In this document: positions 8,429 through 16,089 of the stretch, one piece after another | Numbering within the stretch: the first letter of the stretch is position 1 | How the letters are laid out: every line of letters starts with the position of its first letter | DNA from: JACRCG01 sp964524835 | GTDB lineage: Bacteria > Desulfobacterota > Desulfuromonadia > Geobacterales > Pseudopelobacteraceae | Reading direction: 5' to 3' | Length of the DNA stretch: 64,000 bases | Assembly (NCBI GenBank): GCA_964524835.1 | Contig: CAZGEG010000019.1 | Span: forward strand, 1-64,000 | The notes under the pieces: generated by a model | Database searches by the model: none | What the model was told of the DNA's origin: nothing | Seen by the model: the letters and a program-made list of their open reading frames with translations, nothing else | Position numbers and translations under genes: made by a program

Positions 8429-8687
8429 CGCTGAAGAGCGCCGGGCGGCGGCGCTTTCCTACAAGCAGGGGTACTATGCCCCGGTTGTGGTCGCACGGGG
8501 AAAGGGGGTCGTCGCCGAGGCGATCATCGCCTGTGCCCTTGAAGCGGGAGTGTATGTTCACGAGTCTCCGGACCTGGTCAGGCTGCTGCTGCAGGTTGAC
8601 AGCGACCAGTTCATCCCTCCCGAGCTGTATCGGGCGGTTGCGGAAGTGCTGGTATGGCTGCAGTGGCTGGAGAGCCGGCAGGAATAA
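8415..8687 (+). CDS. FlhB C-terminal-domain protein (FlhX/YlqH type)
   Basis: A 90-residue soluble protein matching the cytoplasmic domain of FlhB/YscU after the autocleavage site: AAALSYKQGYYAPVVVARGKG, then VAEAIIACALEAGVYVHESPDL, then PPELYRAVAEVLVWL. It lacks the membrane domain and the NPTH motif. Free-standing proteins of this type are known as FlhX and can substitute for the FlhB C-terminal part in substrate switching. It starts inside the end of the FliK-like gene (14-base overlap), so translation is coupled. The complete FlhB gene lies at 30349-31422. Confidence 0.85.
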   Translation: MKPRDAEERRAAALSYKQGYYAPVVVARGKGVVAEAIIACALEAGVYVHESPDLVRLLLQVDSDQFIPPELYRAVAEVLVWLQWLESRQE

Positions 8688-8707
8688 TCACCATAAGAGG
8701 AGGATCA

Positions 8708-10117
8708 ATGCGGATCAAATTTGGTACCGACGGTTGGCGCGGCGTTATTGCGAGGGATTTCACCTTTGAAAATCTTTCACGGGTGGCACAGGCCACCATG
8801 GATTATCTGAACCGCGAGGGATTGGGGGACAGGGGGCTGGTCATCGGATATGACCGCCGTTTTCTGTCCCGCGATTTTGCCCGGCGGGTGGCTGAAGTTG
8901 CGGCCGGCAACGGCATTACCGTCCGCTTGACGGAGGATTATGCACCGACTCCGGCGGTTTCATGGGCGGTGCGCGAGAGCGGCGCCGGCGCCGGGGTGAT
9001 GATCACCGCCAGCCACAACCCGCCTGAGTACAACGGTTTCAAGATCAAGGAAGCATTCGGCGGTTCCGCCCTCCCGGTAACAACCGGAATTATTGAAGAG
9101 ATCGTTGCCTATAATCTGGAGAACGACCGTCGGGTGGTATCGATTCCCTATGACGAGGCTCTTAATAAGGGAACTATCGAGCTTTTTGACCCCTGTGAAG
9201 GGTATTTTCACCAGATCGGCCGCTACGTCGACCTTGATCTGATCACGAAGGCCGGAATCAGGGTGGTGGTCGACCCGATGTACGGTGCCGGGTGCGGCTT
9301 CATACCGCGCCTGCTCCCCGGTGTTGACGAAATCCACAACAGCGAGAATCCCTCGTTCGGCGGACAGCCTCCCGAGCCGATCGGGCAGAACCTGCAGGAG
9401 CTGTCTGCCCTGCTCAGGAGCGGGGCATACCGGGTCGGTCTGGCTCTTGACGGCGATGCAGACCGGATCGGCGCAATCGATGAAAACGGGGATTTCTTTT
9501 CCTCCCACTGCATCTTTACCGTCATCCTGCGCCATCTTATCGTGCATAAGGGGCTGACCGGAGCGGTGGTCAAGACGGTTTCAACCACCCGCATGGTGGA
9601 CCTGCTGGCCGAAAAATTCGGTCTGGAGCTCTTTGAAACACCGATCGGCTTCAAGCATATCTGCGAGCTGATGCTGGAGCGGGATATCCTCATGGGGGGC
9701 GAAGAGTCCGGAGGGCTGGGGGTGAAGGGGCATATCCCGGAGCGGGACGGGATCCTGCTCGGGCTGCTGCTGCTGGAGGCTGTCGCGGTCAGCGGCAAAG
9801 GGTTGCGTCAGCTGCTTGATGAAACGATGGACGATATCGGACATTTCCATTATCAACGCATCGACCGCCGTATCGATGACGCCGCCAAAGAACAGCTGGT
9901 TGCACGGTTGCGCTCAAATCCTCCGACAACCATTGACGGGCAGCGGGTTGCCGCCACCAACTTCAGCGACGGCTTCAAATTTATCTTTGAAAGCGGCGAC
10001 TGGCTGCTGATCCGTCCGTCAGGAACAGAGCCGGTGCTGCGTCTGTACAGCGAAGCGGGATCGCCGGACCAGGTTGAACGCTTCCTGCGCCAGGCGCTCT
10101 TGCTGGCCGGCTGCTGA
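8708..10117 (+). CDS. Phosphoglucomutase/phosphomannomutase family protein
   Basis: A 469-residue alpha-D-phosphohexomutase that interconverts hexose 1- and 6-phosphates. The four expected blocks are visible: KFGTDGWRGV at residue 3, the phosphoserine loop TASHNPPEYNG with Ser102, the metal loop DGDADR at 248-253, and the sugar and phosphate loops GEESGG and RPSGTEP. The start was set at 8708 because AGAGGAGGA lies just upstream and the family begins at this point, although the frame is open back to 8654. It may work with the nearby glycogen phosphorylase by converting glucose-1-phosphate to glucose-6-phosphate. Exact sugar preference cannot be read from the sequence. Confidence 0.9.
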   Translation: MRIKFGTDGWRGVIARDFTFENLSRVAQATMDYLNREGLGDRGLVIGYDRRFLSRDFARRVAEVAAGNGITVRLTEDYAPTPAVSWAVRESGAGAGVMITASHNPPEYNGFKIKEAFGGSALPVTTGIIEEIVAYNLENDRRVVSIPYDEALNKGTIELFDPCEGYFHQIGRYVDLDLITKAGIRVVVDPMYGAGCGFIPRLLPGVDEIHNSENPSFGGQPPEPIGQNLQELSALLRSGAYRVGLALDGDADRIGAIDENGDFFSSHCIFTVILRHLIVHKGLTGAVVKTVSTTRMVDLLAEKFGLELFETPIGFKHICELMLERDILMGGEESGGLGVKGHIPERDGILLGLLLLEAVAVSGKGLRQLLDETMDDIGHFHYQRIDRRIDDAAKEQLVARLRSNPPTTIDGQRVAATNFSDGFKFIFESGDWLLIRPSGTEPVLRLYSEAGSPDQVERFLRQALLLAGC

Positions 10118-10145
10118 AATATATTCCGCTATCGTCACTACACGG

Positions 10146-10173
10146 TTGCACTGGCGGAAAAAACAGTTATAAT
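10146..10173 (+). promoter_or_regulatory. Sigma-70 type promoter for cheY-cheX
   Basis: TTGCAC at 10146-10151 and TATAAT at 10168-10173 are separated by 16 bases. They lie in the intergenic region after the mutase gene, about 90 bases before the CheY start codon. No other gene intervenes. Confidence 0.55.
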
Positions 10174-10263
10174 CCTGCGCGCCGGAACTTACGGGCAGAC
10201 CGCAATCTTGGCAGAACTACATCCATACTAGGTATGGAAAATCACGAAAAGGAGCACACTGCA

Positions 10264-10629
10264 ATGGCAAATATTCTGATTGTCGATGATTCATCCACCA
10301 TGCGCAAGATCATTTCGAGATCCCTTCGTCAGGCTGGCCTCGCCGTCGATGAAATCTTCGAGGCCGGCGACGGCATAGAGGGATTGGGAGTGATTGCATC
10401 CGGAAAATCAATTGACCTGATCCTGTCCGACATCAATATGCCGAACATGGACGGCCTTGAGTTTGTCAAAGCGGTGCGCGCCAACGGCAATACCACACCG
10501 ATCGTCATGATCACGACGGAGGGTGGCGAAGAGATCATTGCAGAGGCTATTTCGAGCGGCGCAAGCGACAGCATCAAAAAGCCTTTCACTCCGGACCAGC
10601 TCCAGGAAAAGCTCGGGGGGATGTTATGA
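10264..10629 (+). CDS. cheY: Single-domain response regulator, CheY-like
   Basis: A 121-residue receiver domain: acidic pair Asp8-Asp9, phosphoacceptor Asp56 in LILSDINMP, Thr84 and Lys106 in IKKPF. There is no output domain, so it acts by protein binding, as CheY does on the flagellar switch. The frame is open back to 10234, but AAAAGGAG at 10247-10254 points to the ATG at 10264. Its stop overlaps the start of cheX (ATGA), so the signal and its likely phosphatase are made together. Upstream of the flagellar cluster, a motility role is likely but not proven. Confidence 0.88.
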   Translation: MANILIVDDSSTMRKIISRSLRQAGLAVDEIFEAGDGIEGLGVIASGKSIDLILSDINMPNMDGLEFVKAVRANGNTTPIVMITTEGGEEIIAEAISSGASDSIKKPFTPDQLQEKLGGML

Positions 10630-11132
10630 GTCTAAATCCGGGCATCTCCCGGTCAACAAACTTTACCGAAGAGCAGGTAGCCGGTTTTGTGATCGCTGCA
10701 ACCAAGGAGGTTTTCTCCACCATGGTCATGATGGAGGTGGCTGACGATTTTCCGCTCAAGGAGCCGGTAAGCCGCTTCAAATGCAGTATTACCGGGATGG
10801 TCGGTTTTGCCGGGACCTATTCCGGCGTCATTTCCATCCACTGCCCGGTTCCACTGGCGCTGAAGATCACCTCCAATATGCTCGGCATTGACTGCGATGA
10901 GGTCAACGATGACTTGAATGACGCCATCGGAGAAATCGCCAACATGCTGGGAGGCAGCGTTAAACAGGTGCTCTCCAAGGGGGGGCTGGATGTCAAGCTG
11001 TCGATTCCGACCGTGATTTCGGGAGAAGATTATACCGTGAACTCCCTTTCCGACAATGATTGTGTCATCGTTCCGTTCACCGTTGAAGGGTACACCCTGC
11101 TGGTCGGACTGACGCTGAAAAAGGAAGATTAA
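10626..11132 (+). CDS. cheX: CheX-family CheY-P phosphatase
   Basis: A 168-residue CheC/CheX/FliY-superfamily protein. The catalytic E-x2-N motif appears in AIGEIANMLGGSVK as Glu103 and Asn106, and the core shows the GFAGTYSGVISIHC strand pair typical of CheX. These enzymes dephosphorylate CheY-P in the cytoplasm. The gene starts within the cheY stop codon region by a 4-base overlap. CheX commonly dimerises; one active helix per protein fits. Function as phosphatase for the adjacent CheY is inferred from family and coupling. Confidence 0.85.
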   Translation: MSLNPGISRSTNFTEEQVAGFVIAATKEVFSTMVMMEVADDFPLKEPVSRFKCSITGMVGFAGTYSGVISIHCPVPLALKITSNMLGIDCDEVNDDLNDAIGEIANMLGGSVKQVLSKGGLDVKLSIPTVISGEDYTVNSLSDNDCVIVPFTVEGYTLLVGLTLKKED

Positions 11133-11202
11133 CCGTGTATTCCTGCCTACCCGGCTGCCTTGCATGCCGCCCTACTGAATCAGCACTGAAAGACACCAAT
11201 TG

Positions 11203-12267
11203 ATGGATGGGTATACGACGTTATACGGGATGCTGGAAACAGCCCTGAAGCAGGCGGGCGAAGAAAGCGGCATGCTGCTGGGCCAGGAGCTTTCCATCGC
11301 TCTTTTAGACTCGCTTTCGACCAGCAAAAACTCCTATTTCGGCGGACTTGACGACGGGGTCTTCGTTCTGGGAGTCGATTCGGGCGAGGCCTACGGCGGG
11401 CAGTTCTACCTCGTCTTTTCGCTGCGTGATGCCATCGTCATGAGCAGCATTCTGCTTGGCATCCCTCCGGCGCGCATCCAGGAAAAGAAGCGGCTCTCCA
11501 TCATCGAAAATGATGATATCGACGCTTTTTCCGAGATTGCCAACATGGTGAACGGAGCACTCAATACCGTTTTCCAGGGAACTCTCCCCAATAAAGTCCG
11601 TCTCAAACTGTTGTCCCCGAAGAAATATATTCCCGATATTGACCAGCTGAGTCCGGAAGAGCCGCTCCCGGACGGCGAATACCTGATGTTCCGCTCCAAG
11701 CTGGAAATGCCGGGGCAGGAAATGAACCACCTGGATGTCCTGATACCTGCCGCCCTGGGCAACCTATATGACCCGCCGCCCGTGGCTGCCGAAGCAGCGC
11801 CTGCGGCAGCTGTGGAGACGGAAGCTGCCGTCCCTGCCGGCGGGGGGGATGGGGAGGAACAAGCGGTAAGCATTCCGGCCGCTGGCGACGGGGTAGACAG
11901 CATCGTGGTGCTGGAGGATGACGAGGAGCAGCGCCGGCAGCTGATCGAACTGGTAGCATTCACGGGATATCAGGTTGCCGAAGGCACGCTTAATGCAGAT
12001 ATCAAGGAGCTGTTTGCCGGCCGAAGCGTCAAACTGGTCATCATCGGCTCCCAGGATGCCGATGACCGTGAGCTGGCCGTCTGTATTAAAGTCAATGCCA
12101 TCCGGCAGGATTTTCCTCCGCCGATCATCATGAGCGCCGAATGCTGGACGAGAACGGCCGTTCTGAAAGCCCTTAAGTACGGGGCGAGGGATATTATCAT
12201 AAAGCCTTTCAATGGTGACGACGTGGCATCAAAGGTCAGTCGCTACTGCAAAATAACGCCGGCCTAG
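11203..12267 (+). CDS. CheX-like domain fused to a degenerate receiver domain
   Basis: The N-terminal part (about residues 1-180) is CheC/CheX-like, with AFSEIANMVNGAL keeping the E-x2-N motif. After an Ala/Pro-rich linker (about 185-230) comes a receiver fold starting SIVVLEDDEEQ. In it the usual phosphoacceptor segment reads LVIIGSQDADD, so the aspartate at the strand end is replaced by Gly/Ser, while the Ser of MSAECW and Lys of IIIKPF remain. It probably cannot be phosphorylated normally. TTG at 11200 and ATG at 11203 are both possible starts; ATG was chosen. It follows cheX by 70 bases and likely tunes the same pathway. Confidence 0.75.
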   Translation: MDGYTTLYGMLETALKQAGEESGMLLGQELSIALLDSLSTSKNSYFGGLDDGVFVLGVDSGEAYGGQFYLVFSLRDAIVMSSILLGIPPARIQEKKRLSIIENDDIDAFSEIANMVNGALNTVFQGTLPNKVRLKLLSPKKYIPDIDQLSPEEPLPDGEYLMFRSKLEMPGQEMNHLDVLIPAALGNLYDPPPVAAEAAPAAAVETEAAVPAGGGDGEEQAVSIPAAGDGVDSIVVLEDDEEQRRQLIELVAFTGYQVAEGTLNADIKELFAGRSVKLVIIGSQDADDRELAVCIKVNAIRQDFPPPIIMSAECWTRTAVLKALKYGARDIIIKPFNGDDVASKVSRYCKITPA

Positions 12268-12355
12268 TTTTTTGCAAGTCAGAGGCGCTTTTCTGCGCAA
12301 TCAGGAAATGCTTCGTTTACGCACGAATCCTGTTTATAAGGGCTATGCGGGTCTG

Positions 12356-14470
12356 ATGATGGCTCAACCTCCAACCTCACAATCGGCTTCTGCGCCCTTC
12401 TGCCGCCGGATATTTTTTGTCGGCGCGTCGATGCTGCTGCTTGCCCTCACGCTGCTCCCCGGCCGTGCGTCTGCTTCCATTCCCAACCGCCTCTACCGGA
12501 TAGACATCCGCCCCCATAAAGACTTTACCCGGCTGACGGTGCGCCTGGCAGAACCTCCGCAGTACCGGCTGATTTCCCTCCCGGGCAATCGACTGCGCCT
12601 CGTCATTCAGGACACCGGCGGCACCCTGTTCAAAAAGTTTCGGCGCTATTCCGACACCAACATCGGCGGACTGGTTCTTAAAAAGAGGGGCGACAGCCTG
12701 CTGGTGACCTTTCAGGTTGCGCAGAAGGCCGGGTGGCGGGATCTCACCCGCCTTGACGTCAGCGCCATAACCGTCGATATCGGCGCCCCCTTCAGGCCGG
12801 GGACTCCGCACCCTTCCCTGGGAGGACGGGAGAAAATCTGGAACGGTGTCGAAAAACTGGTGCGGGATTTTGACCCGCCGCTGAAATCTGAAATCCCTTT
12901 TTCCCAAACAGATCGAACCGTTTTAAAGGCTTTCCTGCCTGAAGATGCGCAGAAAGAATTTATGGCGGCGGAAGCGGCTCTCTACAAGGGGAGTCTTACC
13001 GATGCGGAGGAGATTTTTACCAGGTTTTCATCGCGTCAGGCTCCGATTCTGCCGCTGGCACTCTATCGCCTTGGAGAAACGAGGTACAAGCTGCAAAAGT
13101 ACCCCCAGGCGCTGGCCGCTTTTCGTGAGGCGGAAAAATTGTGGCCGGCCTACCTCGGGTTAAACCCGGGGGTGACTTTCTATTATGGAGACAGCATCGC
13201 CCGGAGCGGAGCGCTGGCCCAGGCCCGCTCCCTGCTTGCCGGCCTGGTTGCGCGGCTGGCTGATAAAACCTACGCTCCGGCACTGCTGGTGCGTCTGGGT
13301 GACATCCTGGCGCGGCAGGGGCACGAGCACGAAGCCCGCGCGATCTATCAGAATGTTGCTGAACATTTCAAGGATAACAAGGCCAGCCAGATGGCTTTGA
13401 TGAGGGTTGCGGACAGTGAATTTCTGCAATCAACTCCCTGGAATTTCCGCCGGGTCAGCGACGTATATTTGCATGCTTCCCAGAAGAGCGGCGATCTTGA
13501 CATGCGGGAGGAAGCACATTTCAAGCATATTCTTCTCGAATCAATGCATGGTGAAGCCGGTGAAGCGCTGCAGATGGTAATGCTGTTCCAGCGCAAATTC
13601 CCGCGCGGTGTTTATGTGGCCGTGGCCAGAACCATCCGGGAAGTGCTGGTTGCCGATGTCTACCGACTGACTTCCTGGGACAGGGATCCATCCGCACTCG
13701 TAAGGTTTATGGATGAGCAGCACGAATATCTTGCCGGCTGTGTTGAACAACCGGGCTTTCTTGCGACAATTACCCGTGCCTACACCGAAGCGGGCAGGCC
13801 GATTGAGTTGGTCAGGCTGCTGACGTCTCTGGTCGATCGAACATGGGCGGCTTCCGTAGCGCCGGAACTGTATGTGAGCATCGTTGACCTTGCAGAGCTG
13901 ATCGGAGATACGGCAACGGCCGAGCGGACCATCAAAATGTTTCTGGGTAAATTCGCTTCCAGCTCCCAATCCCGATTGATGACGGAGCGGCTCGGGTCCA
14001 TTTACTATGCAGCGGGAAAGCATCAGCAGGTGAAGGAGACACTCCTCTGGCTGCTCAATAAAGGTGAGCGCGCCCGGCGTAGCGAGAGTTATTACCAACT
14101 GGGGCGATCGCTCTGGGAGCTTCAGCTCTACTCACCGGCGGCCAGATCGATGGATCTTTTTCTTGCGGCACCCTCGGGGCGTGATCCCCGTCTCCTGCCG
14201 GATGCTTATTTTGTTGCCGGCTCCGCCCGGGAAAGCATGGGTGACCAGAAAGGCGCCCTGAGGCTGTTTGAGGCTGCGCTCAAGCTGCCGGATAACAACC
14301 GCACAGAAGAGTTCGCCTACAGGGCCGGGCAGAGCAACCTCCGCACCGGCAACACCGGGCGGGCAAAAGAGCTGTTCGACAAGATAGCGAAAAGCGGCAA
14401 GGATCCCGATTGGCAGAAACTCGCCCGGCAGGCCCTGATATCCCTCGAATCGAAACCCGCACGTCCGTAA
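12356..14470 (+). CDS. Exported protein with AMIN-like domain and TPR repeats
   Basis: About 704 residues. The start region MMAQPPTSQS runs into a signal-type segment (RRIFFVGASMLLLALTLLPG, then ASASIP), so the protein is exported, probably to the periplasm. Residues about 45-145 form a beta-rich domain resembling AMIN domains (YRIDIRPHKDFTRLTVRL). The rest is tetratricopeptide-like repeats, for example LALYRLGETRYKLQKYPQAL and SYYQLGRSLWELQLYSPA. The frame is open to a TTG at 12272 and an ATG at 12308; the start is uncertain because no strong ribosome site is seen. It stands just before the flagellar operon, and a motor or envelope scaffold role is only a guess. Confidence 0.65.
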   Translation: MMAQPPTSQSASAPFCRRIFFVGASMLLLALTLLPGRASASIPNRLYRIDIRPHKDFTRLTVRLAEPPQYRLISLPGNRLRLVIQDTGGTLFKKFRRYSDTNIGGLVLKKRGDSLLVTFQVAQKAGWRDLTRLDVSAITVDIGAPFRPGTPHPSLGGREKIWNGVEKLVRDFDPPLKSEIPFSQTDRTVLKAFLPEDAQKEFMAAEAALYKGSLTDAEEIFTRFSSRQAPILPLALYRLGETRYKLQKYPQALAAFREAEKLWPAYLGLNPGVTFYYGDSIARSGALAQARSLLAGLVARLADKTYAPALLVRLGDILARQGHEHEARAIYQNVAEHFKDNKASQMALMRVADSEFLQSTPWNFRRVSDVYLHASQKSGDLDMREEAHFKHILLESMHGEAGEALQMVMLFQRKFPRGVYVAVARTIREVLVADVYRLTSWDRDPSALVRFMDEQHEYLAGCVEQPGFLATITRAYTEAGRPIELVRLLTSLVDRTWAASVAPELYVSIVDLAELIGDTATAERTIKMFLGKFASSSQSRLMTERLGSIYYAAGKHQQVKETLLWLLNKGERARRSESYYQLGRSLWELQLYSPAARSMDLFLAAPSGRDPRLLPDAYFVAGSARESMGDQKGALRLFEAALKLPDNNRTEEFAYRAGQSNLRTGNTGRAKELFDKIAKSGKDPDWQKLARQALISLESKPARP

Positions 14471-14677
14471 GAAATTCCCAAAAGTCAATATTATGACCCA
14501 GTCAAAAGAATGGCACGTAATATGTCGCTATTTGTGAAGCCTGCGCCACGGCCTCCCGCCTTTCTCTGTTCCGTTCCAGGCCATGGCGGGTATCGGCAAT
14601 ACGGCATTATGTATTGCACAGTAAACAAGAGCCGTAGAGAAAACAGAGGATTGGAGCATAATCTGCAGTGACTTTGT

Positions 14678-14714
14678 TGGAGGAGGTATCCATTGCTACG
14701 GATATCAACCTCCA
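14678..14714. promoter_or_regulatory. Imperfect palindrome, possible sigma-54 activator site
   Basis: TGGAGG (14678-14683) pairs with CCTCCA (14709-14714), and inside it TATCC (14687-14691) pairs with GGATA (14700-14704). Its centre is about 60 bases before the -24 element of the flgB promoter, a usual place for an enhancer-binding protein. It could instead be a transcript hairpin. Confidence 0.35.
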
Positions 14715-14756
14715 TGAGATGTCCTGAGAGTGCTGTTTTTCCGGCATCATTTCGCA

Positions 14757-14772
14757 TGGTATATTTATTGCA
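14757..14772 (+). promoter_or_regulatory. Sigma-54 (-24/-12) promoter of the flagellar operon
   Basis: TGGTATATTTATTGCA places GG at 14758-14759 and GC at 14770-14771 with exactly ten bases between, and the TTGCA half matches the consensus fully. Transcription would start near 14783, leaving a short leader that still contains the flgB ribosome binding site. The remainder of the 329-base gap 14471-14799 contains no gene that I can support. Confidence 0.6.
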
Positions 14773-14799
14773 GTAATGCCGCTTCGGAAGGAGTCCGCC

Positions 14800-15234
14800 A
14801 TGAGAACAGAGGGAATTTTCAGCAGCACAATTGACGTTCTGGGGAAAAGCATTGATCTGAGGGCTAAAAATCAGAATTTGATCGCTTCCAATATCGCCAA
14901 TGCCGAAACCCCCAACTTTGTCCCCAAAACGCTGGTTTTCGAGCAGGAGCTGCAGGGCGCCCTCAAGGAGCGCCAAGCGGGGCAGCGATCTTTTTCTGCA
15001 CCGCATGCCCGCCACATTCCGGTGCGGGGCGCCGGAGCCGGGAACTCTGTGCAAACGGTTTCCGGCCAGGTTGTCGAAACACCCGCCAAGACACCCGGCA
15101 AAGACGGCAATGCCGTCGAGCTTGAAAATGAAATGGGCAGGATGGCTGAAAACCAGGTCATGTTCAACGCATCCGTGCAGATGCTGACCAAAAAGTTCGA
15201 GGGGTTGCGTTCAGCAATCAGGGAGGGTAAATAA
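14800..15234 (+). CDS. flgB: Flagellar basal-body rod protein FlgB
   Basis: A 144-residue proximal rod subunit. It has the rod-protein N-terminal helix with NQNLIASNIANAETPNF (ASNIANAxTP motif) and a C-terminal helix ending MAENQVMFNASVQMLTKKFEGLRSAIREGK, with variable sequence between. The start was placed at 14800 because AAGGAG lies at 14788-14793, and the family begins near here. FlgB is exported through the flagellar type III apparatus and joins FlgC and FliE in the inner rod. It is the first gene of the flagellar operon and lies just after a sigma-54 type promoter. Confidence 0.93.
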   Translation: MRTEGIFSSTIDVLGKSIDLRAKNQNLIASNIANAETPNFVPKTLVFEQELQGALKERQAGQRSFSAPHARHIPVRGAGAGNSVQTVSGQVVETPAKTPGKDGNAVELENEMGRMAENQVMFNASVQMLTKKFEGLRSAIREGK

Positions 15235-15672
15235 ATGGATTTTTTCAGTTCCATGAATGTGAGTTCATCTGCTCTTACCGCCGGCCGGACGCGCATGAAC
15301 CTGATATCGAGTAATCTTGCCAATGCCAATGCAACACGGACTCCCGAAGGGGGACCCTACAAGCGTAAAGATGCCGTATTTGCTGCGACCCCCGTCGAAA
15401 ACCGTTTCAACAGGGCTCTTGATGGTGCGACCGCCCAGCAGGTACGGAAAGTCGAGGTTTCCGACATTGTTGAAGACCAGAATCCTCCGCGCCTGCAGTA
15501 TGACCCCAGTCATCCGGACGCGAATCCGCAGGGGTATGTTGCCATGCCGAATGTCAATGTCGTCGAAGAAATGGCCGACATGATCGGCGCGACACGTGCA
15601 TATGAAGCAAATGTCACCGCCGTTCAGGCAGCCAAGAGCATGGCCATGAAAACACTTGAAATCGGCAGATAG
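15235..15672 (+). CDS. flgC: Flagellar basal-body rod protein FlgC
   Basis: A 145-residue proximal rod protein starting immediately after the flgB stop. MDFFSSMNVSSSALTAGRTRMNLISSNLANANATRTPEGG contains the characteristic N-terminal helix and SSNLANA motif; the C-terminus (NVVEEMADMIGATRAYEANV...AAKSMAMKTLEIGR) forms the partner helix. Length and both terminal motifs match FlgC well. It polymerises on FlgB in the rod after export through the FlhA/FlhB gate. Zero-base spacing shows operon membership. No unusual feature seen. Confidence 0.95.
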   Translation: MDFFSSMNVSSSALTAGRTRMNLISSNLANANATRTPEGGPYKRKDAVFAATPVENRFNRALDGATAQQVRKVEVSDIVEDQNPPRLQYDPSHPDANPQGYVAMPNVNVVEEMADMIGATRAYEANVTAVQAAKSMAMKTLEIGR

Positions 15673-15724
15673 CATACTGTCTGCATAACGAAGAATTGAC
15701 TAGGAACAGACGAGGGTACAACTA

Positions 15725-16027
15725 ATGGTAATTTCAGGTATTGAGAGCGGAATCGGGATGTCGAAAGCGTTCCCGGAGATGAACAAGATCGGTGCAGCAC
15801 CTGGAACGGATGGTGCGGGCAAGTTCTTCAGCGAGCTGGTCTCCAAAGTCAACGACATCCAGGTGCAGTCGGACAAGTCCATCCAGGGGCTCGCCAGCGG
15901 AGAGAACAAAAATCTCCATGAAGTCATGATCGCAGTCGAAAAGGCAAGCATCTCGTTCCAGTTCATGTCGCAGGTCCGCAACAAGGCGATGGAAGCATAT
16001 CAGGAAGTGATGCGGATGCAGGTATAA
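15725..16027 (+). CDS. fliE: Flagellar hook-basal body complex protein FliE
   Basis: A 100-residue protein with the FliE C-terminal half intact: FFSELVSKVNDIQVQSDKSI, then ENKNLHEVMIAVEKASISFQFMSQVRNKAMEAYQEVMRMQV. FliE is the adaptor between the MS ring or export gate and the rod. It is a small exported subunit, and the length fits. It follows flgC by 52 bases and precedes fliF, the usual order flgB-flgC-fliE-fliF. The ATG has a GAGGG sequence upstream. Confidence is high from both sequence and order. Confidence 0.94.
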   Translation: MVISGIESGIGMSKAFPEMNKIGAAPGTDGAGKFFSELVSKVNDIQVQSDKSIQGLASGENKNLHEVMIAVEKASISFQFMSQVRNKAMEAYQEVMRMQV

Positions 16028-16089
16028 TCCTCATTACAGAATAATCCGCAGCTCCAGAGTACACTTTGAAAGGAACATACATTTCGCCA

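Noticed and set aside
14511..14526. TGGCACGTAATATGTC as a sigma-54 promoter for the flagellar operon
   Set aside because: The -24 half is perfect, but the -12 half lacks the GC pair; the element at 14757-14772 has correct spacing and position.
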